Shown: positions 52,568 through 62,916, counted from the stretch's first letter. The stretch: 64,000 nt of DNA from CAIVPM01 sp964615145 (GCA_964615145.1 CAZTOP010000013.1:1-64000); one strand, 5' to 3'. Made by a program: numbers and translations. The notes: a model not told the origin generated them from the sequence alone.

Positions 52568-53386
52568 ATGAACTTTGTTAAAATTGAAATTAACACTACT
52601 GATACAAACAAACAAGAAATAATAATTGCAGAATTAACCAATTTGGGATACGAGGGTTTTGAACAAACCAACGACGCTGTCATCGCTTTTATGAATGAAA
52701 ATGACTTTAATGATATTGAGTTAGATGTTTTAATGTCTGAATACAAATTAACTTATAATAGAACCTCTATTCCAAAACAAAATTGGAATGAAGTATGGGA
52801 GTCTAATTTTGAACCAGTTATTGTAGACGATTTTGTGGGAGTTAGAGCACATTTTCATCAACCAATTCCAAATGTGTTGCATGAATTATTTATTACTCCC
52901 AAAATGAGTTTTGGCACCGGGCATCACGCTACAACTTTCAGTGTAATGCAATTGATGCGAGAAATTAATTTTAGTAACATGCAAGTTTTTGATTTTGGAA
53001 CTGGCACTGGAATTTTGGCTATTTTAGCTGAAAAATTAGGTGCAACTGAAATACTTGCTGTTGACCATGATGATTGGTGTATTGAAAATGCCCAAGAAAA
53101 TTTAGAAAATAATAATTGCAATAAAGTTACTATTGAGCTTTCGGATGACGCAACCACAAAACATCCTTATGATATTGTAATTGCTAATATCAACAAAAAC
53201 ATTATCCAAGATAATTTTGAATTATTAAATAAGGCTTGCAAACCCAATGGCAATATCATATTAAGTGGATTATTAATTGAAGATGAGGATGATATTCTTC
53301 AAATAGCAAATCAAAAAAAATGGAGAAAAATTAAAACAATCACAAAAGGTGCCTGGATTGCTCTTTTGCTAACAAAACAGTTTTAG
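52568..53386 (+). CDS. prmA: ribosomal protein L11 methyltransferase
   Basis: 272 aa. SAM-dependent trimethylation of L11. Motif I DFGTGTGILAILAEKLG (about 138-154), the MSFGTGHHATT segment before it and IVANINKNI (about 210) as the catalytic motif are clear. Confidence 0.91.
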   Translation: MNFVKIEINTTDTNKQEIIIAELTNLGYEGFEQTNDAVIAFMNENDFNDIELDVLMSEYKLTYNRTSIPKQNWNEVWESNFEPVIVDDFVGVRAHFHQPIPNVLHELFITPKMSFGTGHHATTFSVMQLMREINFSNMQVFDFGTGTGILAILAEKLGATEILAVDHDDWCIENAQENLENNNCNKVTIELSDDATTKHPYDIVIANINKNIIQDNFELLNKACKPNGNIILSGLLIEDEDDILQIANQKKWRKIKTITKGAWIALLLTKQF

Positions 53387-53489
53387 CATATTCATTATTA
53401 ATTAGTTATATCGGCATTGTTAATTTTTTATTATTTTTTTTCATACACTAGGTTATATTTGCAATTCTGAAAAAAATATTTTCTCAATT

Positions 53490-54140
53490 ATGGATGAATT
53501 TTTATTAATCATATTAGCTTATTGCATTGGTTCAATTCCTACATCGGTATGGATAAGCAAATATTTTTTTAATATCGATATTAGAGATTATGGTAGTGGT
53601 AATGCTGGTGCAACAAATACATTTAGAATATTAGGAAAAAAATGGGGTAGTATTGTTATGTTTGTTGACATAATGAAAGGGGTTATTGCTACTTCCTTGC
53701 ACATTTTTATTCTTCATTACAGCACAAACGAATTACACAGAACAAATTTTATGATTGGCTTAGGTTTAGCTGCTGTACTTGGGCATGTATTCCCAATTTG
53801 GGCAAATTTTAAAGGCGGTAAAGGAGTTGCTACGCTGTTTGGAATGGCATTAGCTATGCAACCAGCTGTTGCAGCACTCTGTATTGCTGTTTTTTTACTA
53901 GCACTTTATTTAACGAGGTTTGTTTCGTTGAGTTCTATTTTAGCAGGTATCGCTTTTATGGTTTTTATTTTATTTATTTACAACGAACCTGAACCATTTT
54001 ATAGAGCATTCGCAATAGTCGTAGCATTAATGGTGGTGTTAACTCATCAAAAAAATATTACCAGAATTTTGAATGGAACTGAAAGTAAAGTTCCAATTTT
54101 AAAACATAGAGATAGAAAAAGAGAAAAAAATAACGACTAA
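53490..54140 (+). CDS. plsY: glycerol-3-phosphate acyltransferase PlsY
   Basis: 216 aa, five membrane helices. Transfers the acyl group from acyl phosphate to glycerol-3-phosphate. Motifs: GSIPTSVW, SGNAGATNTFR and FKGGKGVAT (about 109-117). Confidence 0.92.
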   Translation: MDEFLLIILAYCIGSIPTSVWISKYFFNIDIRDYGSGNAGATNTFRILGKKWGSIVMFVDIMKGVIATSLHIFILHYSTNELHRTNFMIGLGLAAVLGHVFPIWANFKGGKGVATLFGMALAMQPAVAALCIAVFLLALYLTRFVSLSSILAGIAFMVFILFIYNEPEPFYRAFAIVVALMVVLTHQKNITRILNGTESKVPILKHRDRKREKNND

Positions 54141-54194
54141 GGTTTAAAGGAAATCTTTCTTAAAATTGCGTTTTAATTTCTTCATTCACCAAAA

Positions 54195-54809
54195 ATGGTT
54201 TTACCTTCTTCCTTATTACAAAACGCGGTTGATTCATTTGCTCAATTGCCGGGCATTGGAAAAAAAACAGCACTCAGATTAGTTTTGCACTTACTAAAGC
54301 AAGACCATTTACAGGTTGAACATTTTAGTGCAACCATAGCTAAAATGAGGAATGAAATAATGTTTTGCAATAGATGCCATAATATTAGTGATGCTAATGT
54401 TTGCAGCATTTGTGCTAATAAAATGCGTAATCAAAATCTGATTTGTGTAGTAGAAAATATACGTGATGTTATTGCAATTGAAAACACACAACAGTTTAAT
54501 GGCACTTACCACGTTTTGGGGGGTATCATATCACCTCTTGATGGTATTGGACCTAATGATTTGAACATTGAGTCACTTCTTAAAAGAATTGCTGATGAAG
54601 AAATTGAAGAAATTGTATTTGCCTTAAATCCCAATATTCAAGGCGATACCACTATTTATTACATTCAAAAAAAATTATCTGGCTTATCCTGCAAAATAAC
54701 CACCATTGCAAGGGGTATTGCTTTTGGTGGAGAGCTTGAATTTGCAGATGAAATGACTTTAGCAAAAAGTTTAACTAATAGGTTACCTGTTCAACAATAT
54801 GTAAAATAA
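54195..54809 (+). CDS. recR: recombination protein RecR
   Basis: 204 aa. Works with RecF/RecO in gap repair. N-terminal helix-hairpin-helix (LPGIGKKTALRLVLHLL), a zinc site (CNRCHNI...CSIC) and a TOPRIM core with VVENIRDVIAIE, then LNPNIQGD and TIARGIAFGGELEFAD. Confidence 0.93.
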   Translation: MVLPSSLLQNAVDSFAQLPGIGKKTALRLVLHLLKQDHLQVEHFSATIAKMRNEIMFCNRCHNISDANVCSICANKMRNQNLICVVENIRDVIAIENTQQFNGTYHVLGGIISPLDGIGPNDLNIESLLKRIADEEIEEIVFALNPNIQGDTTIYYIQKKLSGLSCKITTIARGIAFGGELEFADEMTLAKSLTNRLPVQQYVK

Positions 54810-54894
54810 GTTTTATATATTATCAATTATAAAATAAGTTGCAAATTAATCTTTGTAAAGAATCTTTTTCATAAATTAGCAAAAATATTTGACT

Positions 54895-56007
54895 ATGAAG
54901 AAAATTTACTTTGCCTTAACTTTAATTTGTTGTACTGTTTTACTTCAATCTGGCATTAATAGTAGTAATTATTCCTCGGTTCCTCCAACTGGTTATACTG
55001 GAGCTACTGGGAATTATTGTACATCCTGCCACTCAGATTTTGCTTTGAATACTGCTGGCGGCAGTGTTAGTATTGCAGGTCTGCCTAGCGGTGGATATAT
55101 CCCTAATACTGCCTATCCCTTACAAATTTCAATAAGTCATGGTTCAGCAAACAGAAAAAAGTGGGGCTTTTCAATAAAAGCTGTAAACAGTTCAGGAACA
55201 TCAATTGGTAGTTTTTCTAGTACAAATGCTAATGCAGCAGTTAATGGTTCAGAGCTCAGCCATAACAATGCTGTAACAACTGTATCAAGTAGTAGTTATA
55301 CTTACACTAATTTAAAATGGACAGCCCCAGCAAGTGCAGTTGGTAATGTAACATTTTATTACGTTGGCAATGCAGCAAGTGGAGCAGGAGATGGAAGTTC
55401 AGGAGATTATATTTATGCAGGTTCGTCAGTTCTTTCTTTACCTATAGAATTATCTAGTTTTAATGCATCCACAACTAATAATGAAACCATACTAAAGTGG
55501 CAAACAGTTACAGAAATAAATAGTAATTACTTCGAAGTTCAAAGAAGTGATGACGGACAGTTCTTTTTTACAATTGGGAAAATAGATGCTATTGGAAATT
55601 CAAATAAATCTACTAATTACAGTTTTATTGATAAAAAATTATCTAACAATTCTGGAAGCTTAATTTTCTATCGTTTAAAACTAGTTGATAAAGATGGTAG
55701 TGAGAGATTGTCTAACAGTATCAGTATTAAACCAGTAATTTCTGGTGTCACCATCAAAAATCTTTATCCAACTATTATTAGAAAAAATGATCAAATTAAT
55801 GTTGATATTATCAGCGATAAAACACAAAAAATTGACATTACAATATTAGATGAATTAGGTAGAAATCTTCAGCAGTTTTCTAATAACTTAGTCCAAGGAT
55901 ACAACTCAGTTAAGTTAACACCTAATTTTCAAAATGCTAAAAATGTAATTTTTATTAAGTTTAGTTTAAAAGATTTCCAACAAACAAAAACTCTGATACT
56001 TCAATAA
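54895..56007 (+). CDS. secreted choice-of-anchor/Reeler-like protein with T9SS-type end
   Basis: 370 aa from ATG 54895. Signal peptide, then a CTSCHSDF motif (CxxCH) near residue 46 and a beta domain of the Reeler or choice-of-anchor V type (WGFSIKAVNSSGTSIGSF). A Fn3-like part (LPIELSSFNAST...) follows, and a C-terminal sorting-like domain. CxxCH may bind heme but is single. Role unknown. Confidence 0.72.
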   Translation: MKKIYFALTLICCTVLLQSGINSSNYSSVPPTGYTGATGNYCTSCHSDFALNTAGGSVSIAGLPSGGYIPNTAYPLQISISHGSANRKKWGFSIKAVNSSGTSIGSFSSTNANAAVNGSELSHNNAVTTVSSSSYTYTNLKWTAPASAVGNVTFYYVGNAASGAGDGSSGDYIYAGSSVLSLPIELSSFNASTTNNETILKWQTVTEINSNYFEVQRSDDGQFFFTIGKIDAIGNSNKSTNYSFIDKKLSNNSGSLIFYRLKLVDKDGSERLSNSISIKPVISGVTIKNLYPTIIRKNDQINVDIISDKTQKIDITILDELGRNLQQFSNNLVQGYNSVKLTPNFQNAKNVIFIKFSLKDFQQTKTLILQ

Positions 56008-56020
56008 TTTACTACATACA

Positions 56021-56062
56021 AAAAAAGAAAATAGGCTAAATAATCTTTAGCCTATTTTCTTT
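56021..56062 (+). terminator. terminator after secreted T9SS-type gene
   Basis: Stem AAAGAAAATAGGCTAAA/TTTAGCCTATTTTCTTT with AT loop 15 bp past the stop. Confidence 0.85.
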
Positions 56063-56101
56063 AAAACAAAGTTTACATTTGTAAAACAATTTGTTTAAAA
56101 C

Positions 56102-56521
56102 ATGAATAAAAAGAAAATATTAAAGTTTGTTCTTATTTCGGCAATTATTGGAATAGCAGGAGTTTGGTTTTTTGTTTTCAAATTACCTACAACTGATTGG
56201 TACAGAAATTTTACTGCTAAAAAAGGTGAAGCTATTACAGCAACTGCACTAGTGAAAGCATATCAAGAAAACGAACAAAAATCTGACAGCAACTATACAG
56301 GCAAAGTTTTTGAAGTTAGCGGCATAGTTAAAGAGTCGAAAATTGAGAATAAAAAAACCACTGTTATTCTGCAATCCACAGATAGTACAGTTGGTGTTTA
56401 CTTTATTTTGAAAGATAGCATAGAGCCATTAAAAGCAGGTGCTCAAACAACATTAAAAGGAATGTGTACCGGTTTTTTAATGGACGTACAGTTTAATGAA
56501 GGAGAAGTAATAAAAAAATAA
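56102..56521 (+). CDS. OB-fold (tRNA_anti-like) membrane-anchored protein
   Basis: 139 aa. One N-terminal membrane helix (about 8-25) then an OB-fold domain with GKVFEVSGIVKESK and TTLKGMCTGFLMDVQFNEGEV, as in the tRNA_anti-like family. 3 bp before the YceI-like gene. Probably periplasmic; ligand unknown. Confidence 0.75.
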   Translation: MNKKKILKFVLISAIIGIAGVWFFVFKLPTTDWYRNFTAKKGEAITATALVKAYQENEQKSDSNYTGKVFEVSGIVKESKIENKKTTVILQSTDSTVGVYFILKDSIEPLKAGAQTTLKGMCTGFLMDVQFNEGEVIKK

Positions 56522-56524
56522 TCT

Positions 56525-57052
56525 ATGCTAAAAAGAATTTTAATTATCATTTTAGGGTTTGTGCCATTGATCCTACAAGCACAAAAAACTTACTCAACAA
56601 GATCTGCTGAGGTTAAATTTTTCTCACATACTGTTGCCGAAGATATTGAAGCCATAAATCATCAAGTAATATGTACATTAAATGATAAAACGGGACAAAT
56701 AGACTTTGCTGTTTTAATTAAAGGTTTTAAATTTGAAAATACCTTAATGGAACAGCATTTTAATGAGAAGGATTATATGTATAGTTCCAAATATCCAAAA
56801 GCAAGCTTTAAAGGAACTATAACCAATATCTCATCTATCAATTTTGCAAAAAATGGAACTTACAATGTTACTGCAGATGGTTTATTAAATTTACATGGTA
56901 TATCTCAAAAAATTTCTGCAAAAGGAAGTGTTACGATATTAAATGGAAAAGTATCACTAAAAAGTTCTTTTATAATTCAACCCAAAAAATATGGCATAAA
57001 TGTACCAGATATTGCAGATGATATAAGAGTAAGTGTAAATAGCAACTTTTAG
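56525..57052 (+). CDS. YceI-family protein
   Basis: 175 aa. Signal peptide (about 1-19) and a lipocalin-like barrel: AEVKFFSHTVAEDIEAIN, KYPKASFKGTI and NLHGISQKISAKGSVTI. The family binds isoprenoid or fatty ligands. Cotranscribed with the OB-fold gene. Confidence 0.85.
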   Translation: MLKRILIIILGFVPLILQAQKTYSTRSAEVKFFSHTVAEDIEAINHQVICTLNDKTGQIDFAVLIKGFKFENTLMEQHFNEKDYMYSSKYPKASFKGTITNISSINFAKNGTYNVTADGLLNLHGISQKISAKGSVTILNGKVSLKSSFIIQPKKYGINVPDIADDIRVSVNSNF

Positions 57053-57420
57053 TTTAATGTTAATAATGCTTTAAATCTTTATAAATATTCACAATCTTGT
57101 AATACCAATAATAATTCACTACTTTGCAATGTCTTAATTATTAATCACGTTACCCTATCGAAGTGAACAAGGACAGTACCTACAAAGGCCGGTTTTAATC
57201 CAGCCGGCCTAGTTGGGTTTCATATCACCACATTTCCTCTGTTATTTATTAAAATATTTTATTGTTTCTGCTATATTTGCAGTGTGGGTAGATTTGTTTA
57301 TTGTTCAACCCATTCAAGTTTAATAAACAGAACTAATAAACGAATTCTCTGCAAATTGTCCCCAGACTCATTTCGTTTATTCATTCGTATTTTATTTTAT
57401 TCATCAGAAAAAAGAGTGAT
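57053..57420 (+). promoter_or_regulatory. structured leader of the MetH-like gene
   Basis: 368 bp with two hairpins: AGGCCGG/CCGGCCT at 57186-57210 (7 GC-rich pairs, 11-base loop) and AATAAACGAA/TTCGTTTATT at 57335-57381, the second 39 bp before the start codon. Its consensus does not match the SAM or cobalamin riboswitches I know. A regulatory leader is likely; ligand unknown. Confidence 0.5.
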
Positions 57421-58437
57421 ATGTCAAGCATAGAAAAAGAATTACGAAAAAGAATCTTAGTTATTGATGGTGCTATGGGCACAATGATTCAACGATACAA
57501 ATTAGAAGAAAGCGACTATCGAGGAGAGAGATTTAAAAACTGGCATCTAGACGTTAAAGGTAATAATGATTTACTATGCATTACCCAACCTCAAATTATA
57601 ACTGCTATTCATAAAGAATATTTAAATGCTGGGGCAGATATTATTGAAACCAATACTTTTAGTAGTACCTCAATTGCCATGGCTGATTATGAAATGCAGG
57701 AATTTGCGTACGAATTAAATGTAGCTGCTGCACAATGTGCCAAAATTGCAATACAGGAATTTTTAAAAGATTATCCAGAATCGAATCCAAAATACATTGC
57801 AGGCTCCATTGGTCCATTGAATAAAACGCTATCACTCAGTCCAGATGTTAATAACCCAGGCTTTAGAGCTTTAACTTTTGATGATGCTGTAACAGCATAT
57901 TATGAACAAATTAGAGGTCTAGTTGATGGTGGTGTTGATTTGATATTAATCGAAACCATTTTCGACACATTAAATGCAAAAGCTGCAATTTTTGCATTTA
58001 AAAAATATTTTAAAGATAATAAAAAGAAATCCTTACCTGTAATGATTTCTGGGACTATTACAGATGCAAGTGGTAGAACTTTAAGTGGACAAACTTTAGA
58101 AGCTTTTTATATTTCACTATTACATGCTAAACCATTAAGTATCGGCCTAAACTGTGCTCTAGGTGCTCAAGAAATGAGACCACATATTGAAGAACTTTCT
58201 CAAATTGCAACTTGCTTCACCTCTGCATATCCAAATGCAGGCTTACCAAATGCAATGGGAGAATATGATGAATCTCCACATGAAACTGCTCACTTTATTG
58301 AAGATTGGGCAAAAGAAGGATTTGTAAATATTGTAGGTGGGTGTTGTGGCACAACCCCTAGACACATAAAACACATAGCTGATGCTGTAAAGAACGTTAA
58401 ACCACGTGTACTTCCTGAAATAGAATTGAGTCTGTAA
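57421..58437 (+). CDS. metH: homocysteine S-methyltransferase module of MetH
   Basis: 338 aa, corresponding only to the N-terminal homocysteine-binding domain of cobalamin-dependent methionine synthase. Zinc ligands are visible: GLNCALG (about 242) and GGCCGTTP (about 308). It has no folate, cobalamin or activation domain, and these do not follow in the window. Bacteroidota are known to split MetH into two polypeptides; the partner must be elsewhere. Confidence 0.88.
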   Translation: MSSIEKELRKRILVIDGAMGTMIQRYKLEESDYRGERFKNWHLDVKGNNDLLCITQPQIITAIHKEYLNAGADIIETNTFSSTSIAMADYEMQEFAYELNVAAAQCAKIAIQEFLKDYPESNPKYIAGSIGPLNKTLSLSPDVNNPGFRALTFDDAVTAYYEQIRGLVDGGVDLILIETIFDTLNAKAAIFAFKKYFKDNKKKSLPVMISGTITDASGRTLSGQTLEAFYISLLHAKPLSIGLNCALGAQEMRPHIEELSQIATCFTSAYPNAGLPNAMGEYDESPHETAHFIEDWAKEGFVNIVGGCCGTTPRHIKHIADAVKNVKPRVLPEIELSL

Positions 58438-58482
58438 TTCTTTTCCAAAAACTAATCGAAGAATATTGGTAATTCCAATAAC

Positions 58483-58518
58483 AAAAAAAGCTAGCTCCTA
58501 TATGAACTAGCTTTTTTA
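58483..58518. terminator. bidirectional terminator between metH and T9SS gene
   Basis: Stem AAAAAAAGCTAG/CTAGCTTTTTT between convergent genes. Confidence 0.85.
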
Positions 58519-58537
58519 ATTTAATGAAACAATTATT

Positions 58538-59890
58538 CTAGTGCTTCACAACAATCTTGTTAGAGATTGTTTCTCCATCAATTATTGTTTTAACAACATA
58601 GGTTCCATTCGAAAAATTAGAAGTACTAATTCTTAACGAATTAGAATTATTATTCTGTAATCTAAAATAATTTTTACCATCTAAACCTAACACTTCCACA
58701 GTTGTAATATTAGAGGTAGCATTTATTAAAATTTCATTTGTTGTTGGATTAGGACCTACAGATAATTTAACATCTCTAACTTGCACTCTTTGAACAGTAG
58801 AGTATTCAACTTTTCCATTAGCACTAACTATTTTTAATCTGTAATAAAGAGTACTAACTTTAGGAAGGTTTTTATCTGTTGTTAAATAATTTCCTTTTGA
58901 GGTAGCATTAGTGCTAGAAACTTCTGTGTATGCTATTCCATCTGTACTTCTTTCTACAATAAAATTGCAGCTATTTTCTGAGCATATTGCTGACCAGTTT
59001 AAATTTACTACATCTCTTAATCCTATTGCATTAAAGGAGTTTAACTTGATAGGTAGTGCAGCAGCAGTAGCTGCATCCCAGGTTGAGAACACTCTAAAAC
59101 CATCAATTGTTCCTGCTGTTCTTCCTATACTACCTTGACGAATACATAAACTTTGAATTTTAGATAAATCAGAAAAAGATGTATCCGAGAAGCTAATATC
59201 GGCAGTAGGTTCCGAAGTAGGAATTCCAGCTGGTATTACAAACAAACTTATTTCATCATCTTTTGTACTAGTTGTATTAAATTTATATTTTGCAACTACT
59301 AGATAAGTTTGTCCAGTATTATATTCTGAACTTGTGTAAATAATTTTAGCACCACTGCTAACTTGAGCTGCTGTAAGTTTTGCAGCAGTTCCCTTACTTA
59401 ACCCCAATCTAAACTTATTTGGAGCAGAACCATCACAAGCAAATATCCTTGCTCTAAAGTTGCTGAGAGAAACCCCGTATAAATCGCAGAAATGAAAGAA
59501 ATAATCTGTTGAAGTGTCTTTTCCACCACTTGAGTCAATTTTTAGCATAAAAGCTGCATAAACATTACCAGATGAAATTGATGACCCAATGTAGCCGTTG
59601 ATATCTTCTGAGCCAACAGTATGTTGGAAAGTTACAGAACCTCCAATACCAGAACCAGTATAACCAGTGTAGTTGAGAGAATTAGAATTATACTTGACAG
59701 CCCTAGTACCAGCTGTTCCACTGTGTCTTTTCCAAGTTGTATCCCCAGCAGCAGAATTATTATTTGCAGTGCCGGCTATTGTATCTCCAGTTACTTTGGT
59801 AGGATAGTTAAAATCCTCACTAAATAAAATTTGAGAGAACGCTGAATTTAATAAAACAGTAGCCAGAAAAAGAAGTAAAAATTTTTTCAT
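58538..59890 (-). CDS. secreted protein with T9SS type A sorting domain
   Basis: 450 aa. Signal peptide (about 1-19), a lectin-like beta domain (SEDFNYPTKVTGDTIAGTANN), a Fn3-like connector (LPIKLNSFNAIGLRDVVNLNWS) and a C-terminal sorting domain (VGPNPTTNEILINATS... GTYVVKTIIDGETISNKIVVKH). Probably cell-surface; function unknown. Confidence 0.8.
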   Translation of the reverse strand: MKKFLLLFLATVLLNSAFSQILFSEDFNYPTKVTGDTIAGTANNNSAAGDTTWKRHSGTAGTRAVKYNSNSLNYTGYTGSGIGGSVTFQHTVGSEDINGYIGSSISSGNVYAAFMLKIDSSGGKDTSTDYFFHFCDLYGVSLSNFRARIFACDGSAPNKFRLGLSKGTAAKLTAAQVSSGAKIIYTSSEYNTGQTYLVVAKYKFNTTSTKDDEISLFVIPAGIPTSEPTADISFSDTSFSDLSKIQSLCIRQGSIGRTAGTIDGFRVFSTWDAATAAALPIKLNSFNAIGLRDVVNLNWSAICSENSCNFIVERSTDGIAYTEVSSTNATSKGNYLTTDKNLPKVSTLYYRLKIVSANGKVEYSTVQRVQVRDVKLSVGPNPTTNEILINATSNITTVEVLGLDGKNYFRLQNNNSNSLRISTSNFSNGTYVVKTIIDGETISNKIVVKH

Positions 59891-60032
59891 AAAGTAAATT
59901 TAGAATGCAAATATAACCGCAAAAAAATCAATAATTGTTATTTAATGGTTATTAAAATTAGCTTTAAGAATCTTAATTTTTAAACAAAAAGTAGATGCAA
60001 TAACTATATTTTCGCACCATCAATCTTTCATC

Positions 60033-60908
60033 ATGAGTAAAATAAAAATAGGCTTGGTACAAATGACTTGCGTAGCAGATGTAAATATTAATTTACAGAA
60101 AGCCATTGAACAAGTTAAAGTTGCAGCAAGTAAAGGTGCAAATATTGTGTGCCTGCAAGAATTGTTTACATCATTGTATTTCTGTGATGTTGAAGCTTAT
60201 GAAAATTTTGAACTAGCAGAAAAAATTCCTGGAAAAACAACTGATATTTTAAGTGAAGTTGCTAAAGAAACTGGTGTTGTAATTATTGCTAGTTTGTTTG
60301 AAAAACGTACACAAGGAATCTACCATAACACAACAGCAATAATAGATGCAGATGGTAGTTATTTAGGCAAGTACAGAAAAATGCACATTCCAGATGACCC
60401 TGCGTATTATGAGAAATTTTATTTTACACCAGGCGACTTAGGCTATAAAAATTTCGATACAAAATATGGTAGAATTGGTATCTTAATTTGTTGGGATCAA
60501 TGGTATCCTGAAGCATCAAGAATTACAGCTTTGATGGGTGCAGAAATTTTGTTTTATCCAACAGCTATTGGTTGGGCAACTTCTCAAGATGAAGCCACCA
60601 ATGATGAACAATATAATGCCTGGCAAACCATTCAACGTAGTCATGCAGTTGCCAATGGTGTGCACGTTGTAAGTGTTAACAGGGTTGGCTTTGAACAAGA
60701 TGGTTTAATGAAATTCTGGGGAGGAAGTTTTGTTGCCAATCCTTTTGGAAGGCTTCTCTACAAAGCATCTCACGACAAAGAAGAAACTGAAGTTGTAGAA
60801 ATCGACACAGCAAAAACTGATAGCTACAGAACACACTGGCCTTTTATGAGAGATAGAAGAATTGATTCTTATCAACCAATTACTAAAAGATTTATTGACG
60901 AAGACTAA
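60033..60908 (+). CDS. aguB: N-carbamoylputrescine amidohydrolase
   Basis: 291 aa nitrilase-superfamily enzyme; final step of the agmatine route to putrescine. Catalytic triad: Glu in LQELF (about 42), Lys in YRKMHIPD (about 116) and Cys in ILICWDQWYPE (about 152). aguA follows 9 bp later. Confidence 0.91.
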   Translation: MSKIKIGLVQMTCVADVNINLQKAIEQVKVAASKGANIVCLQELFTSLYFCDVEAYENFELAEKIPGKTTDILSEVAKETGVVIIASLFEKRTQGIYHNTTAIIDADGSYLGKYRKMHIPDDPAYYEKFYFTPGDLGYKNFDTKYGRIGILICWDQWYPEASRITALMGAEILFYPTAIGWATSQDEATNDEQYNAWQTIQRSHAVANGVHVVSVNRVGFEQDGLMKFWGGSFVANPFGRLLYKASHDKEETEVVEIDTAKTDSYRTHWPFMRDRRIDSYQPITKRFIDED

Positions 60909-60917
60909 TTTAACTTA

Positions 60918-61955
60918 ATGCAAACTCCAAAACAATTAGGATTTCATTTCCCTGCTGAGTGGGAAAAACATACAGCAACCTGGCTTAGCTTTCCTCATAA
61001 AGAAGCAAGCTGGCCTGGCAAAATTGATACAGTATATAAACCATATTCTCAATTTATAAAAGAAGTAAGCAAAGGTGAAAATGTTTGTATCAATGTTGCA
61101 GATACAGCTTTAGAAGCTTTTGCTACAAAGCATTTACTTGAAGTTGGTGTTGATATGAATAAAATAAAATTCTTCTATCATCCAACAAATGATGCCTGGT
61201 GCAGAGACCACGGACCTGCATTTTTGATAAACAGAAAAACAAATGAGAAAATAATTGTTGATTGGAGATATAATGCCTGGGGAAATAAATATCCACCTTT
61301 TGATTTAGATGATGTGATACCAACTTTAATTGGTGAGCAATTGGGCTTGAAAGTATTTCATCCAAATATTGTAATGGAAGGTGGAAGCGTAGAATTTAAT
61401 GGTGAAGGCACTTTGCTTACATCAACTTGTTGTTTATTGAATGCAAACAGAAATCCACATTTGAATCAGCAACAAATTGAAGAATATTTAATAAACTATT
61501 ATGGTGTAGAACATATACTTTGGGTGGATGAAGGTATTGTTGGCGATGATACTGATGGACATATTGATGACACAGTAAGATTTGTAAATGCTGATACAGT
61601 TGTTACAGTTATTGAAGAAAATAAAAGTGATGAAAACTATAATCTGCTGCAGCAAAATTTAAAACAGTTAACTAAAATGCGTTTGCAAAATGGCAAACAA
61701 ATGAACATTGTTGAATTACCAATGCCTAAAGCAGTTATTTATGAAGATCAACGCCTGCCTGCATCTTATGCCAACTTTTACATAAGTAATGCTGCTGTTT
61801 GTGTACCAACTTTTAGAGACAGAAATGACGACAAAGCTTTACAAATAATTCAGGATTGTTTTAAAGATAGAAAAGTTGTAGGCATTGATAGTACAGACGT
61901 GATTTGGGGCTTAGGTAGCTGGCATTGCTTGAGTCAGCAAGAACCAGAAATTTAA
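60918..61955 (+). CDS. aguA: agmatine deiminase
   Basis: 345 aa. Hydrolyses agmatine to N-carbamoylputrescine. Guanidino-group modifying fold with WCRDHGPAFL (about 93), EGGSVEFNGEGTLL (about 153), DDTDGHIDD (about 213) and catalytic Cys in GLGSWHCLSQQ near the end. Confidence 0.92.
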   Translation: MQTPKQLGFHFPAEWEKHTATWLSFPHKEASWPGKIDTVYKPYSQFIKEVSKGENVCINVADTALEAFATKHLLEVGVDMNKIKFFYHPTNDAWCRDHGPAFLINRKTNEKIIVDWRYNAWGNKYPPFDLDDVIPTLIGEQLGLKVFHPNIVMEGGSVEFNGEGTLLTSTCCLLNANRNPHLNQQQIEEYLINYYGVEHILWVDEGIVGDDTDGHIDDTVRFVNADTVVTVIEENKSDENYNLLQQNLKQLTKMRLQNGKQMNIVELPMPKAVIYEDQRLPASYANFYISNAAVCVPTFRDRNDDKALQIIQDCFKDRKVVGIDSTDVIWGLGSWHCLSQQEPEI

Positions 61956-61964
61956 ACTAAGTAT

Positions 61965-62840
61965 ATGAATACAGTTGTATCGCCTATTGCTGGTTGTATG
62001 CGTTGGGGAAAGTGGGGTGCAAATTTTTCGACATATGAATATGAAGTAATTATCAATCAGTGTGTCGAAAATGGAATCATTGCATTTGACCACGCCGATA
62101 TTTATGGTGATTATACAACTGAAGCAGATTTTGGAGAAGCCATTAAACACAAGCACAATCTGCGTTCTAACATAAAGCTCATTACTAAGTGTGGCATTCA
62201 ATTGGTTTGCGAAAACCGTCCTCATCATCAAATAAAATCTTATAACACCAGCAAAGAACATATTGTAAAATCTGTTGAACAATCTTTAAAAAACTTTTAT
62301 ACTGATTATATTGATGTGCTATTGATTCACAGACCAAGTCCATTGTTACATCCTCAAGAAATTGCAGAGGCAGTTAACCAATTAAAAAAACAAGGTAAAA
62401 TTCGTCAGTTTGGTGTTTCAAACTTTTTACCTCAACAGGTTGAAGCATTAAAAGATTCGGTTGAAATAGATTACAACCAGGTTGAACTTTCCATTGTTCA
62501 TCTTAAGCCATTTGTTGATGGAACTTTAGATAATTGTTTACAAAATGGAATTCGTCCAATGGCGTGGAGTCCTTTGGGTGGAGGTATTTTAACTGAAGAT
62601 GAACATCCAAGATTCAGGAGTATTTTTTCAACTGCAAGAGAATTATCTGAAAATCATAACACAGGAATCAATCAAATATTAATTGCTTTTTTATTGAAAC
62701 ATCCAACAAAAATTCTACCTGTTGTTGGTACCACAAAAATCGAAAGGCTAATTCAGGTAAAAGAAGCCACTGGAGTTTTTCTAACAGACGAGGAGTGGTT
62801 TAAACTTTATTCAGCTAGCATTGGGGAGGATATAGCTTAA
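61965..62840 (+). CDS. aldo/keto reductase
   Basis: 291 aa; NADPH-dependent oxidoreductase of the AKR fold. DHADIYGDY (about 45), LITKCG (Lys), DVLLIHRPSPLLHP (His), RQFGVSN and WSPLGGG are present. Cotranscribed with aguBA (9-bp gap). Substrate unknown. Confidence 0.86.
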   Translation: MNTVVSPIAGCMRWGKWGANFSTYEYEVIINQCVENGIIAFDHADIYGDYTTEADFGEAIKHKHNLRSNIKLITKCGIQLVCENRPHHQIKSYNTSKEHIVKSVEQSLKNFYTDYIDVLLIHRPSPLLHPQEIAEAVNQLKKQGKIRQFGVSNFLPQQVEALKDSVEIDYNQVELSIVHLKPFVDGTLDNCLQNGIRPMAWSPLGGGILTEDEHPRFRSIFSTARELSENHNTGINQILIAFLLKHPTKILPVVGTTKIERLIQVKEATGVFLTDEEWFKLYSASIGEDIA

Positions 62841-62916
62841 TTATCATTCGCATCAAGTTATAGTGATGTCAAATAGTATATATTTTTGGGGGATATTAAA
62901 TAATACTTGTAGAAAC

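Noticed and set aside
57053..57420. SAM-I or cobalamin riboswitch upstream of the MetH-like gene
   Set aside because: The conserved cores of those riboswitches were not found; only two unassigned hairpins are present.
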